From Martinezella lusitana (lineage in GTDB: Bacteria > Pseudomonadota > Alphaproteobacteria > Rhizobiales > Rhizobiaceae), in the NCBI RefSeq assembly GCF_900094565.1, contig NZ_FMAF01000004.1:434001-498000 (forward strand): DNA of 64,000 nucleotides, given 5' to 3'. The notes beneath the pieces are model-generated. The model made no database searches. It had not been told where the DNA came from and saw nothing but the letters and a program-made list of their open reading frames with translations. Position numbers and translations under genes: made by a program. Of this stretch, positions 20,086 to 30,786 are shown piece by piece (position 1 is the stretch's first letter; each line of letters opens with the position of its first letter).

Positions 20086-20802
20086 CTAGTGCAATCCGCC
20101 GACGCCGAGGAAGCGCTCGACGGCTTGGTGATCCTGAGCAAGGGCCTCGGGCGTCCCCTTCCAGGCAAGGCGGCCGCGCTCCAGAATGATGACGTCGCTC
20201 GCGAAATCGAGCGCGCTTTGAATGCGCTGCTCCACCAGAAGAATAGTCATGTCGCCTGTTTTGGCGAGCTCGGCGAACGCCGTCATCAGTTCCTCGCAGA
20301 TGACGGGCGCAAGCCCTTCCAGCGGCTCGTCCAGAAGCAGGACGGAGGGGCGGCCGAGGATCGTGCGGGCAGTCGACAGCATCTGCTGCTCGCCGCCGGA
20401 CAGCTGACCACCGAGGTTCTTGCGCCGCTCCTTCAGGCGCGGAAACATGTCGTAGGCTTCCTGTATCGCGCTTTTGGGCCGCCCCTTCAGCCCAACGGAG
20501 AGGTTTTCCTCCACCGTCAGCGTCGGGAAGACATCGCGCGTCTGCGGCACATAGCCGAGACCCTGATGGGCTCGTTTGGCGCTCGGCAGCCCGGCAATCT
20601 CGGCCGAACCCAGTCGGATGTGGCCATCGTAACGGCGCGTCTGGCCGGCAAGCGTTGCCAGCAGCGTGCTCTTGCCCATGCCGTTGCGGCCGAGCACGGC
20701 AAGCCTGCCGCCGGCCGGCACGGAAAAGGAAACACCTTCAAGCACCCGTGTCGGTCCATAGCCGGCCGACAGATTTTCCACTTCAAGCGGCGTGGCGGGC
20801 AT
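20086..20802 (-). CDS. pcaX: ABC transporter ATPase, LivF type (candidate pcaX)
   Basis: 238 aa, one of two ATPases of a branched-chain amino acid-class (HAAT) importer. Walker A is GRNGMGKST, the signature LSGGEQQM, Walker B LLLDEPLEGLAP, with the H-loop replaced by LVEQR as in LivF proteins. The ATG at 20802 has GGGAG 8 bases upstream; a nearer ATG at 20808 is also possible. It overlaps the end of the LivG-type gene. The symbol follows pcaMNVWX of S. meliloti, a protocatechuate importer, and rests on synteny with the pca genes. Confidence 0.78.
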   Translation of the reverse strand: MPATPLEVENLSAGYGPTRVLEGVSFSVPAGGRLAVLGRNGMGKSTLLATLAGQTRRYDGHIRLGSAEIAGLPSAKRAHQGLGYVPQTRDVFPTLTVEENLSVGLKGRPKSAIQEAYDMFPRLKERRKNLGGQLSGGEQQMLSTARTILGRPSVLLLDEPLEGLAPVICEELMTAFAELAKTGDMTILLVEQRIQSALDFASDVIILERGRLAWKGTPEALAQDHQAVERFLGVGGLH

Positions 20803-21547
20803 GGGCATAGCTCCCGAGATAGGCTTCGCGCACACGCGCATCCTGCGTCACGTCTTTCGGCGAACCGTCAAAAATGATGGTGCCGGCGGCGAGTACCACC
20901 ACGCGCTTGGCGAACCGGAAAACCAGATCCATGTCATGCTCGATCATCAGCACGGCGAGATCGGGCGGCAAATCGGCAAGCGCCTGCTCGATGCGGCCGG
21001 TATCGCTTTGCGGCACGCCGGCGGCAGGCTCGTCGAGCAGCAACACCTTAGGCTTCAGGGCCATGGCGACAGCGATCTCAAGGAGCCGCTGCTGGCCATA
21101 GGCAATCTCGCTGACCTTGCGATGCGCCAGGCCGGCAAGACCGAGCGTGCCGAGCAGTTCTTCCGTCTCGGCCATGACGTCGCGCATGGCAAGGAAGTTG
21201 CCGAACATGCGGCCGGAGCGACCCGTCCGCTGCAGGACCGCCATGCCGATATGTTCGGCCGGGGTCATGTCCTGAAACAGCCGGGTCACCTGGAACGAGC
21301 GCACCAATCCGCGCCGGACCCGGCCGATGGCGTCGATCCGGTTGACGTTGTGACCGGCGATATGGATCTCACCGGCATCCGGCCGCAGATTGCCGGTGAC
21401 GAGATTGACGAAGCTGGTCTTGCCGGCGCCGTTCGGGCCGATCAGCGCGACGCGATCCCCCGGCGCCATGGACAGGCTGACGTCATTGGTGACAGTCAAG
21501 CCGCCGAAAGCCTTCCTCAGATTTGTGACCTCGAAAATCGCGTTCAT
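20783..21547 (-). CDS. pcaW: ABC transporter ATPase, LivG type (candidate pcaW)
   Basis: 254 aa cytosolic ATPase of the same HAAT importer. Walker A is GPNGAGKTS; the signature is degenerate (EIAYGQQRLLEIA) as is normal in LivG; Walker B is LLLDEPAAGV, with the His switch in IEHDMDLV. Its ATG overlaps the stop of the LivM-type gene by 4 bases, and its own end overlaps the LivF-type gene. Confidence 0.8.
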   Translation of the reverse strand: MNAIFEVTNLRKAFGGLTVTNDVSLSMAPGDRVALIGPNGAGKTSFVNLVTGNLRPDAGEIHIAGHNVNRIDAIGRVRRGLVRSFQVTRLFQDMTPAEHIGMAVLQRTGRSGRMFGNFLAMRDVMAETEELLGTLGLAGLAHRKVSEIAYGQQRLLEIAVAMALKPKVLLLDEPAAGVPQSDTGRIEQALADLPPDLAVLMIEHDMDLVFRFAKRVVVLAAGTIIFDGSPKDVTQDARVREAYLGSYAHARHAA

Positions 21548-22548
21548 AACCGCGCCTCCCTACGGCGAGCGACATAGGCGGCGGCCGTGCCGTAAATGCC
21601 CTTAGGCGCGAAGAGAACGACGAGGATCAGCAGTGCGCCGACGATCGTCAGCCAATGGAAGGGATTGGCGGCCGAGATATAGTCTTCGAAGAGCATGAAG
21701 ATCAGCGTGCCGACAAGCGCGCCGAACAGCGATCCGGTGCCGCCTAGCACGAGCATGACGAGCGCCTCGGCCGACTGCGTGAAGGACAGGCTGTCGAGAC
21801 CAACCACCTGCGTCGAAATCGCGTTCAATGCGCCGCCGACACCGGCAACGGCGCCGGAAATCACATACATCTTGATCAATGCCGCCTTCGGCGAGGCGCC
21901 CATGGCGCGAATACGCAAGGGATCCTGCCGGATGCCGCGACAGAGCATGCCGAACGGTGAGCGCACGAGAAAGCGCAGCAGCACGAGCACGATCAGCAGC
22001 AATCCGACGCCATAGATGTAGGCCGTATGCCCATAGAGATCGAATTCGAAACTGCCGAACAGCGGGTCCGGGGAAATGCCCGACAGGCCGTCGCTGCCGC
22101 CGGTCCAGCTCGAGGCCTTGTTGGCGAATTCATGGAAGAGGTAGATCAGCGCGATCGACAGCACGAGCTGCGGCAGGCCATGGGCTCGCAGAATGACGAT
22201 GGAACAGACCAAGCCAGCGACCGCGCCGCCCAGGATGCCGGCAAGCGTCATCAGCAGGGGATCGTTGATGCCGTAATGCGCAGACGCGATGCCGGCGGCA
22301 TAGGCGCCGGCGCCGAAGAGGGCCGCGTGACCGAGCGTCGCCACACCGCAATAGCCGGTGACCAGATCGAGCGACAGAACCAGAAGCCCAATGGCGATCA
22401 GGCGCGTCAGAAGCGCGAGATTGTCCGGAAACAGGATGTAGCCGACGGCGGCCAGCACTACGATAACAGCGACCGCAATCATATCCTGTCCAACAGTACG
22501 ATGTCTGGTCACGGCGGGGGTGGCCTCTTTTTCCAGTGTCAGCGCCAT
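21544..22548 (-). CDS. pcaV: HAAT ABC transporter permease, LivM type (candidate pcaV)
   Basis: 334 aa inner-membrane permease with about ten helices. The LivM family hallmark is the central GYCGVATLGHAALFGAGAYA, and the cytoplasmic coupling region is near GMLCRGIRQDPLRIRAMG. It is one base downstream of the LivH-type gene and coupled to the ATPase gene by a 4-base overlap. Confidence 0.82.
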   Translation of the reverse strand: MALTLEKEATPAVTRHRTVGQDMIAVAVIVVLAAVGYILFPDNLALLTRLIAIGLLVLSLDLVTGYCGVATLGHAALFGAGAYAAGIASAHYGINDPLLMTLAGILGGAVAGLVCSIVILRAHGLPQLVLSIALIYLFHEFANKASSWTGGSDGLSGISPDPLFGSFEFDLYGHTAYIYGVGLLLIVLVLLRFLVRSPFGMLCRGIRQDPLRIRAMGASPKAALIKMYVISGAVAGVGGALNAISTQVVGLDSLSFTQSAEALVMLVLGGTGSLFGALVGTLIFMLFEDYISAANPFHWLTIVGALLILVVLFAPKGIYGTAAAYVARRREARL

Positions 22549-22549
22549 C

Positions 22550-23413
22550 TTACTTCATCCTCCCGGCAAAACCGCGCGGGAAGACGCAGACGATAGCAAT
22601 GACGGCCAGATAGAAGAAGAAGTCGCCATACTCGGGCATAAGGTAGCGGCCGGTCGTATCAATGCAGCCGAGGACGAGACAGGCAAGCAACGCGCCGGAG
22701 ATGGAGCCAGCGCCGCCGACCGAGACGACGACAAGGAAAGTCACCATGTAACGCAGGGCATAATAGGGCTCGACGGGCAGCAATTCGGCGCCCACCACAC
22801 CGCCAAAGGCGGCAAGCCCGACGGCTATGGCGAAACTGACCGCATAGACGATCTCGGTCCTCACCCCGAGAGCCGCCGCCATCGAGGCATTGTCGACCGA
22901 GGCGCGCAGCTTGACGCCGAAAGACGTCTTCTCGATCGTGTACCAGAGCGCCAGAGCGACGATAAGACCGCAGACGATTGCGAAAATGCGATGCGTCCCG
23001 ATGGTGCGGAAACCGAGGTCGACAGAGCCTTGCAGGCTGCCGGGCAAAGGTATGGTCTTCAAGGTCGGGCCGAAGACATAGTTGGCGATGCCGATGATGC
23101 AGAAGGTGATGCCGATCGTCATCAGCACCTGTGTCAGTTCCGGCGCACCGTAGATACGCCGGTAAAGCAGTCGCTCGATCGGGATGGAAATAATCACCGT
23201 GCCGATTACGGCCAGCAAGACGGCAGCGGCATAACCCAATCCCAGATCGTGCGCCGCATAGGAGGCGATATAACCGCCGATCATGGCGAAGGCGCCATGG
23301 GCCAGATTGACGACGCGCATCAACCCCATGGTGACGGAGAGGCCGATGGAGATCACGAACAGCACCATGCCGTAAGCGAGGGCATCGACTGCTATGCTGA
23401 GCACGGTTTGCAT
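22550..23413 (-). CDS. pcaN: HAAT ABC transporter permease, LivH type (candidate pcaN)
   Basis: 287 aa inner-membrane permease. LivH features are the N-terminal LSIAVDALAYGMVLFVISIGLSV, the RVVNLAHGAFAMIGGYIA element and the coupling loop ASVDNASMAAALGV. I favour the ATG at 23413 over an upstream GTG at 23422, although neither has a strong ribosome site. It is separated from the binding-protein gene by 96 bases containing a hairpin. Confidence 0.82.
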   Translation of the reverse strand: MQTVLSIAVDALAYGMVLFVISIGLSVTMGLMRVVNLAHGAFAMIGGYIASYAAHDLGLGYAAAVLLAVIGTVIISIPIERLLYRRIYGAPELTQVLMTIGITFCIIGIANYVFGPTLKTIPLPGSLQGSVDLGFRTIGTHRIFAIVCGLIVALALWYTIEKTSFGVKLRASVDNASMAAALGVRTEIVYAVSFAIAVGLAAFGGVVGAELLPVEPYYALRYMVTFLVVVSVGGAGSISGALLACLVLGCIDTTGRYLMPEYGDFFFYLAVIAIVCVFPRGFAGRMK

Positions 23414-23456
23414 TGAAATCACTGGTCCGGTTATTGCGGCGCCGACCTTTGGGTCT

Positions 23457-23489
23457 CTATCTGAGCGGAAACCAATTCTGCTCAGATAG
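23457..23489. terminator. Intra-operon hairpin between binding protein and permease genes
   Basis: CTATCTGAGC (23457-23466) and GCTCAGATAG (23480-23489) are a perfect 10-bp inverted repeat with a 13-base loop, lying 21 bases after the binding-protein stop. Such hairpins often stabilise or partly terminate the transcript so that more binding protein than permease is made; that role is inferred here. Confidence 0.55.
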
Positions 23490-23509
23490 GAGCTATCGGT
23501 TAGAGCGTC

Positions 23510-24682
23510 CTACTTCGCTGCCGCGAGGCCGGGATCGCCCTGCTTTTCGAAGGTCTGAATCTCCTTGTTGTAGTACTTGCCGTCATCGCCCTTGGTGACC
23601 TCGCGCAGATAGATGTTCTGCGTGATGTGACGGCTTTCGGGATCGATGGTGACCGGACCGCGGGGGCTGACCCAGGAAAGACCCTTCACGGCATCGACAG
23701 CCTTCTGCGCATCCTGCTTGCCGCCGGTCGCCTCGATCATCTTGTAGATGACATGCATGCCGTCAAAGGCGCCGACGGCCGGGAAGGTCAATTCGGCTGG
23801 ATTGCCGATCGCCTTGTCGCCAGCCGCGACGAAAGCCTTGTTTTCAGGGGAATCGTGCGAAATCGCATAATGGAACGTCGTCTGCATGCCGAGGGCCGCA
23901 TCGCCAAGCGCCGGCAGGTCGGATTCCTGCGTCAGGTCACCTGGGGCGAACAGCTTGATGCCGGCCGTCTTCAGGCCGTTTTCATTATAGGCCTTGACGA
24001 AGCCGAGCGTCGTCGGGCCGGAGGGCAGGAAGGCGAAGACGCCCTGCGCGCCTGAATCCTTGATGCGCTGCATGATCGGGCTAAAGTCATTGGTCGACAG
24101 CGGCATGCGTATGGCCTGCACCACTTCGCCACCCTGCTTCTCGAAACCGGCCTTGAAGGCATTTTCGGCATCGACGCCGGGGCCGTAATCGCTGACGACG
24201 GAGATGACCTTCTTGACGCCGGCGTCATAGGCGACCTTGGCGATCGGGGTCGATGTTTGCCAGGTTGTGAAAGAGGTACGAACGACAAGCGGGCTCTTGG
24301 TGACAATCGCCGATGTCGCGGCGTTGAAGATCACCATCGGCACATTGGCCTGCTTGAGGATCGGCGTCACCGCCATGGCGTCCGGGGTGAAATAGAAACC
24401 GGCGAGGTACTGCACATGCTCCTTGACGACCAGTTCCTGGGCCAGCGCCTTCGATTGCGCGGGATCGGCCTGCGGCACGTCGCGGTAGATCACCTCCACC
24501 TCATCATTGCCGACCTTCTTGCCATTGACAGCCATATAGGCATCGATGCCGGCCTTGAAATTCTTTCCCTGCAGCGCAAACGGCCCCGAAAAGGGTCCGA
24601 TGACCCCGACCTTGATGGTATCGGCATAGGCAGCGCCGCCAAGGGCAACGGCCGCGATGGCGGCCAAGACAAACCGTTTCAT
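23510..24682 (-). CDS. pcaM: Periplasmic substrate-binding protein of the HAAT importer (candidate pcaM)
   Basis: 390 aa. A Sec signal peptide (MKRFVLAAIAAVALGGAAYAD, cleavage near AYA-D) precedes a Leu/Ile/Val-binding-protein fold starting TIKVGVIGPFSGPFA. GGGAGGAG lies just upstream of the ATG at 24682, giving strong translation as expected for a receptor. First gene of the five-gene transporter operon. An inverted repeat like the PcaQ site lies about 106 bases upstream, and the next genes are pcaBGHCD, so protocatechuate or a related aromatic acid is the likely ligand rather than branched-chain amino acids. Confidence 0.82.
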   Translation of the reverse strand: MKRFVLAAIAAVALGGAAYADTIKVGVIGPFSGPFALQGKNFKAGIDAYMAVNGKKVGNDEVEVIYRDVPQADPAQSKALAQELVVKEHVQYLAGFYFTPDAMAVTPILKQANVPMVIFNAATSAIVTKSPLVVRTSFTTWQTSTPIAKVAYDAGVKKVISVVSDYGPGVDAENAFKAGFEKQGGEVVQAIRMPLSTNDFSPIMQRIKDSGAQGVFAFLPSGPTTLGFVKAYNENGLKTAGIKLFAPGDLTQESDLPALGDAALGMQTTFHYAISHDSPENKAFVAAGDKAIGNPAELTFPAVGAFDGMHVIYKMIEATGGKQDAQKAVDAVKGLSWVSPRGPVTIDPESRHITQNIYLREVTKGDDGKYYNKEIQTFEKQGDPGLAAAK

Positions 24683-24787
24683 TCTTTCTCCTCCCGGCGG
24701 CGCGGATTCCGAGCCGCCCCTGATCTTCAAATCTCGATCATCGCCAATTTCTCATAGGAAATAGTGATGTAAAATGAAATAAATATC

Positions 24788-24810
24788 ATAACCCATAATT
24801 CATGGGTTAT
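24788..24810. promoter_or_regulatory. Candidate PcaQ-binding site upstream of pcaM
   Basis: ATAACCCAT-N5-ATGGGTTAT is a perfect 9-bp inverted repeat. Its right part reads ATAATT-CATG-GGTTAT (24795-24810), the same layout as the site next to pcaQ (ATAACT-CCTG-GGTTAT) and close to the published S. meliloti PcaQ pattern ATAACC-N4-GGTTAA. It lies between the pcaB stop and pcaM. A T-rich stretch follows on the minus strand, so it could also serve as a weak terminator for the pca operon. Confidence 0.6.
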
Positions 24811-24831
24811 GATTGAAGGCCAATACCTCGC

Positions 24832-25881
24832 TCATGCTGCCGTCCCCAACCGCTTGATCATACCGATCAGCTCCAGCGCGTGGCGTAGCGACGCAGCCGT
24901 CGCCACCGCCATTTGGGGCAACAGGAGCCACTCCAACGTCCAGGCGGCCCCGGAACGCTCCTGTTCATGAACAAGCGACTGATGGATACCGGAGAGTTGG
25001 ACCGCGTTGAAGCGAGCGAGCGTCACCAGCATCTCCGCCGCAACCGGATTCTGCTTGTGCGGCATGGCGGAGGAGCCGCCGCCGCCGGCAAGCTCGATCT
25101 CATCGCCGGCCTGTGCCAGAAGCGCGACGTCCTGACCGATCTTGCCGAGACTGCCCGAGATCATCGACAGCAGCCCGGCCAGTTCGGCGATGCGCCCACG
25201 CTGGCTCTGCCATTGCGGCTCATCCGTCAGACCGAGCGCCTGCGCCAGCGAGGCACGGATGTCTTCCGCCCTCGGCCCGAACTTTTCCAGCGTGCCGGCC
25301 GCACCGCCGAATTGCAGGGCGAAGCTCTCCTGCGTCAGCCGGTCCCGATATTGTTCAAGCGGATGGCGCCAGGCACGCAGCCGGTCGGATACGGTAATCG
25401 GGATTGCGGCCTGCATGCGAGTACGGCCCATGAGCCTGTTCGAACCGAACTGCTTGTCAAGCTTTTGAAGTCCTGCAGAGACGGTAAAAAGGCGGCCGCT
25501 CAAGAGGAAGGCCACCGCCTTCAGGCGCATCATCAGGCTGGTATCGATGACGTCCTGGCTGGTGGCGCCGAAATGGACATGAGTACCGGCATCCTCGCCG
25601 ACGGCTTTGCGCAGCTGCTTGACGAGATCAGGCACGACAACCCCGTCCGTTGCCGTTGCAGCCTTCAGGCTCGAGAGATCGGGCTCGAAACTGGCGCAGA
25701 TCTCCTCGATACGCCGCGCGGATGCCTGCGGGATCAACCCATGCTGCGCTTCCACCCTGGCAAGCGCCGCTTCGAAGTCAAGCATGGCGCGGATGTCGGC
25801 CGTGGCCGAAAAATAATCCGAAATCTCCGCGTCACCGAGGAGGCCGGACAGAAAAGGGTGATCGAAGGGAGAAATGCTCAT
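24832..25881 (-). CDS. pcaB: 3-carboxy-cis,cis-muconate cycloisomerase
   Basis: 349 aa, aspartase/fumarase superfamily. It converts 3-carboxy-cis,cis-muconate, the product of ring cleavage, to 4-carboxymuconolactone in the cytosol. The superfamily signature GSSAMPHKQNP is intact, as is the conserved GATSQDVIDTSL region near residue 105. At about 350 residues it matches the shorter rhizobial PcaB form; some bacterial forms have a longer C-terminal tail. Last gene of the pcaDCHGB operon, 3 bases after pcaG. Confidence 0.92.
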   Translation of the reverse strand: MSISPFDHPFLSGLLGDAEISDYFSATADIRAMLDFEAALARVEAQHGLIPQASARRIEEICASFEPDLSSLKAATATDGVVVPDLVKQLRKAVGEDAGTHVHFGATSQDVIDTSLMMRLKAVAFLLSGRLFTVSAGLQKLDKQFGSNRLMGRTRMQAAIPITVSDRLRAWRHPLEQYRDRLTQESFALQFGGAAGTLEKFGPRAEDIRASLAQALGLTDEPQWQSQRGRIAELAGLLSMISGSLGKIGQDVALLAQAGDEIELAGGGGSSAMPHKQNPVAAEMLVTLARFNAVQLSGIHQSLVHEQERSGAAWTLEWLLLPQMAVATAASLRHALELIGMIKRLGTAA

Positions 25882-25884
25882 AGC

Positions 25885-26498
25885 CTATATATCGAGGAAA
25901 ACCGTTTCCCTGTCTCCCTGCAAATGCACATCGAAGGTATAGACCGAACCCTCCTTGGTGGCGACGAGCGTCGCCAGGCGATCCTTGTGTTCGATGCGGG
26001 CAAGCAAGGGATCCTCGGCGTTGGCGCTCGTCTCTTCAGGAAAATACATGCGCGTATGCAGGCCGATATTGATGCCGCGCGCCACGATCCAGAATGTGAT
26101 GTGCGGCGCCATCTTGCGTCCGTCCTTGAAGGGAACGCGACCGGGCTTGATCGTTTCGAAACGGAAAATCCCATCGTCCGAACTCGTCGGACAACGACCC
26201 CAGCCGGTGAAATTCGGATCGGCCGTGCCGCGCAGTTCCGAAGGACTATTGTAAAGTCCGGCACTGTCGGCCTGCCAGATCTCGATGACCGCGTCCCTGA
26301 CCAGCCCGCCGGCGCCATCGAGGATGCGGCCCGTCACCGTGATGCGCTCGCCATGCGTCTTGTCATTGACCATGGAGGCACCGAGATCCGCGTCATAGAC
26401 GCCGCCTATTTCGCTGTAGTTCGGCGTGAGGCCGATATGGACGTAAGGGCCTGCCGTCTGCGAAGGTGTTTCCTTCAGATAGCCGAGTTCTTGTACCA

Positions 26499-26499
<1 letters not shown>
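25885..26499 (-). CDS. pcaG: Protocatechuate 3,4-dioxygenase, alpha subunit
   Basis: 204 aa, the structural alpha partner of the ring-cleaving dioxygenase. It opens with SQTAGPYVHIGL and has the transthyretin-like intradiol fold (GRILDGAGGLVRDAVIEIWQADSAG). The iron ligand positions of the beta subunit are not conserved here, as normal for alpha. It overlaps pcaH by one base (TGATG type junction), so the two subunits are made together. Confidence 0.93.
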
Positions 26500-27260
<761 letters not shown>

Positions 27261-27665
27261 TCAAGCCGCCCTTTCGGCGTCCATCTGTTCAAAAACCTGC
27301 TTGGCGATCTTGATCGCATGGTTGGCCGCCGGCACGCCGGCATAGATTGCCACATGCAAAAGCGCCTCGCGGATATCGTCGCGCGTCGCGCCGGTATTGC
27401 TGGTGGCGCGCACATGCATCGCGACCTCTTCGTCCTGGCCGAGCGCCGCCAGCAGGGCGATTGTCACGATGGAGCGTTCGCGCCGGCTGAGCGTCGGGCG
27501 CGACCAAACGTGGCCCCAGGCCGCTTCGGTGATCAACTCCTGAAAAGGCCGGTCGAACTCCGTCACTCCCTGCTGGGCACGATCGACATGGCCGTTGCCG
27601 AGCACCGCTCGTCTCGTCGCCATGCCCTGCAGATAGCGCTCGGATGGCGTGGTGGGGTCATTCAT
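27261..27665 (-). CDS. pcaC: 4-carboxymuconolactone decarboxylase
   Basis: 134 aa, AhpD-like all-helical fold. It decarboxylates 4-carboxymuconolactone to 3-oxoadipate enol-lactone. Family elements are WGHVWSRPTLSRRERSIVTIALL, HVRATSNTGATRDDIREALLHVAIYAGVPAANHA. It is a free-standing PcaC, not the PcaL fusion with the lactonase. Its start overlaps the pcaD stop by 4 bases. Confidence 0.93.
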   Translation of the reverse strand: MNDPTTPSERYLQGMATRRAVLGNGHVDRAQQGVTEFDRPFQELITEAAWGHVWSRPTLSRRERSIVTIALLAALGQDEEVAMHVRATSNTGATRDDIREALLHVAIYAGVPAANHAIKIAKQVFEQMDAERAA

Positions 27666-28471
27666 GGGGCTTGTTCTCCACGCAAAACGACGTCGATGAA
27701 GGCACGAATGACTTCGGTCAACGCCTCGGGTTGTTCGACGCAGGGGATATGGCCGGCGTCCTTGATGACTTCATAGCGCGCATTTGGAATGAGCTTGGCC
27801 GTCGAAAGTACCAGCTCGGGCGGCGTGGAACCATCCTGATCGCCGACGATGCAGATGGTCGGAACCGCTATCCTTTTTGCCGTCTCGGTCAGATCGGCGT
27901 CGCGAAGGGCGGCGCATGTTGCGGTGTAGCCCGCCACCGGCTGACGGATCAGCATGTTGCAATAGCCGCCGAAGGCAGTGTTTTCCGGGCGGCGGAAAGC
28001 CGGCGTGAACCAGCGCTCCATGATCGCATCGACGATCGATTCGATGCCCGCGGCCTCGACCTGCGCGATGCGGGCGTTCCAGCTGTCGGCCGTACCGATC
28101 TTGGGGGCCGTGTCGCACAGGATCAAGGCCCGCACGAGATCCGGCCGCCGCTGATAGAGCGACTGGGCGATCAGCCCGCCGACGGAAAGACCGCAAATGA
28201 CGGCATCCTTGACCGAGAGGAAATCGAGCAGGCCGGCAAGATCGGTGGCATGATCCTCGATCGAATAGGGCATCTGGCCGAGATCGGACAGGCCGTGGCC
28301 GCGCTTGTCGTAGAGTACGATCGCGAAATCGCCGGCCAGGCGCACGATCACGTCGCGCCAGATCCGGAAGTCGGTGCCAAGCGAATTGGCAAAGACAAGA
28401 ACCGGCTTGTCGGGCGATCCGCCGATGATCTGATAGTGGATCGTGACGTCATTGATGCGGGCAAACTGCAC
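27662..28471 (-). CDS. pcaD: 3-oxoadipate enol-lactonase
   Basis: 269 aa alpha/beta hydrolase that opens the enol-lactone to 3-oxoadipate. The nucleophile elbow is GLSVGG, the acid sits in VGDQDGSTPPE and the histidine in DAGHIPCVEQP. First gene of the pcaDCHGB operon, facing pcaQ across an 89-base gap that holds the PcaQ-like palindrome. Confidence 0.92.
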   Translation of the reverse strand: MQFARINDVTIHYQIIGGSPDKPVLVFANSLGTDFRIWRDVIVRLAGDFAIVLYDKRGHGLSDLGQMPYSIEDHATDLAGLLDFLSVKDAVICGLSVGGLIAQSLYQRRPDLVRALILCDTAPKIGTADSWNARIAQVEAAGIESIVDAIMERWFTPAFRRPENTAFGGYCNMLIRQPVAGYTATCAALRDADLTETAKRIAVPTICIVGDQDGSTPPELVLSTAKLIPNARYEVIKDAGHIPCVEQPEALTEVIRAFIDVVLRGEQAP

Positions 28472-28542
28472 TGGAAAATCTCCTCGAGCGCGAGATTGGA
28501 ACTATAATCCGGTTAGGTAAAATGATATTTCTTTGCTCTACG

Positions 28543-28558
28543 ATAACTCCTGGGTTAT
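28543..28558. promoter_or_regulatory. Candidate PcaQ-binding site in the pcaD-pcaQ gap
   Basis: ATAACT-CCTG-GGTTAT is a near-perfect inverted repeat fitting the published PcaQ pattern ATAACC-N4-GGTTAA. It lies 72 bases upstream of pcaD and directly before the pcaQ start, so one site could activate the operon and repress pcaQ, as usual for LysR regulators. Confidence 0.65.
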
Positions 28559-28560
28559 GA

Positions 28561-29493
28561 ATGAGCATGCTCGACGCCCGCATCAAATTCCGCCATCTGC
28601 AGACCTTTGTCGAGGTTGCGCGCCAGAAAAGCGTGATCAAGGCGGCGGGGCTCCTCCATATAAGCCAACCGGCGGTGACAAAAACGATCCGCGAGCTGGA
28701 GGAGGCGCTTGGCGTCTCCGTCTTCGAGCGCGACGGGCGCGGCATTCGCATCACCCGCTACGGTGAAGTGTTTCTCCGCCACGCCGGCGCAGCACTCTCG
28801 GCCTTAAGACAGGGGCTGGATTCCGTATCGCAGGAGCGCTCCGGCGAGGCGCCGCCGATCCGCATCGGCGCGCTGCCGACGGTGTCGACACGGATCATGC
28901 CAAGGGCGATGGAATTGTTTCTCCGCGAGGAGACCTGGAGCCGCATCAAGATCGTCACCGGCGAGAACGCCGTATTGCTGGAGCAGTTGCGCATCGGCGA
29001 TCTCGACCTCGTGGTCGGTCGGCTGGCAAGCCCGGACAATATGGCCGGTTTCTCCTTCGAGCATCTCTACTCCGAGCAAGTGGTCTTTGCCGTCAGGGCT
29101 GGTCACCCGCTGCTTTCGGCAAAGCAATCGGTGTTTTCCGATCTCAGCCGCTATACGATCCTGATGCCCACGCGAGGCTCGATCATCCGCCCCTTCGTCG
29201 AGAGCTTCCTCATCGCCAATGGCGCCGGCCGCCTGCCCAACCAGATCGAGACCGTGTCCGACTCCTTCGGCCGCGCCTTCGTTCGGGCCAGCGACGCCAT
29301 CTGGATCATTTCGGCCGGCGTCGTCGCGGGTGATGTCGATGACGGTCTGCTGGCGCTGCTGCCGATCGATACCAGCGAGACGAAAGGGCCGGTCGGATTG
29401 ACTGTGCGTACCGACGCCGTCCCCACCCTGCCACTGTCTATCCTAATGCAGACGATCCGCGAGGCGGCGAACGAGGTCGCCAAGAAGCTCTAG
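28561..29493 (+). CDS. pcaQ: LysR-type activator of the pca genes
   Basis: 310 aa. An N-terminal winged helix-turn-helix (~10-68: FRHLQTFVEVARQKSVIKAAGLLHISQPAVTKTIRELEEALG, written here for position only in part) is followed by the LysR effector domain (~95-305). Divergent position next to pcaD is that of PcaQ in Agrobacterium and Sinorhizobium, where it responds to 3-carboxymuconate/4-carboxymuconolactone. The start overlaps the edge of its own putative site. Confidence 0.9.
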   Translation: MSMLDARIKFRHLQTFVEVARQKSVIKAAGLLHISQPAVTKTIRELEEALGVSVFERDGRGIRITRYGEVFLRHAGAALSALRQGLDSVSQERSGEAPPIRIGALPTVSTRIMPRAMELFLREETWSRIKIVTGENAVLLEQLRIGDLDLVVGRLASPDNMAGFSFEHLYSEQVVFAVRAGHPLLSAKQSVFSDLSRYTILMPTRGSIIRPFVESFLIANGAGRLPNQIETVSDSFGRAFVRASDAIWIISAGVVAGDVDDGLLALLPIDTSETKGPVGLTVRTDAVPTLPLSILMQTIREAANEVAKKL

Positions 29494-29500
29494 AATCGGC

Positions 29501-30700
<1,200 letters not shown>

Positions 30701-30739
30701 CTAAGTCTGTCCGGCTGGCAGCAGGCTCGCAATGGACAT

Positions 30740-30766
30740 TTCGGTCAAGAAATTGCACAAACCGAA
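30740..30766. promoter_or_regulatory. Inverted repeat in the pobA-pobR gap
   Basis: TTCGGT (30740-30745) and ACCGAA (30761-30766) face each other with a 15-base spacer, about two helical turns centre to centre, between the divergent pobA and pobR genes. A candidate PobR site; the short arms keep confidence low. Confidence 0.35.
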
Positions 30767-30786
30767 CATGGTGGAGGAGAAGAACC

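Noticed and set aside
23510..24682. Calling the HAAT importer a branched-chain amino acid system
   Set aside because: The family name suggests it, but position, order and the PcaQ-like site match pcaMNVWX; the ligand still needs a test.
24788..24810. Reading the palindrome before pcaM only as the pca operon terminator
   Set aside because: The stem is AT-rich and its sequence recurs next to pcaQ in the published PcaQ layout, so a regulator site fits better; a minor terminator role is not excluded.
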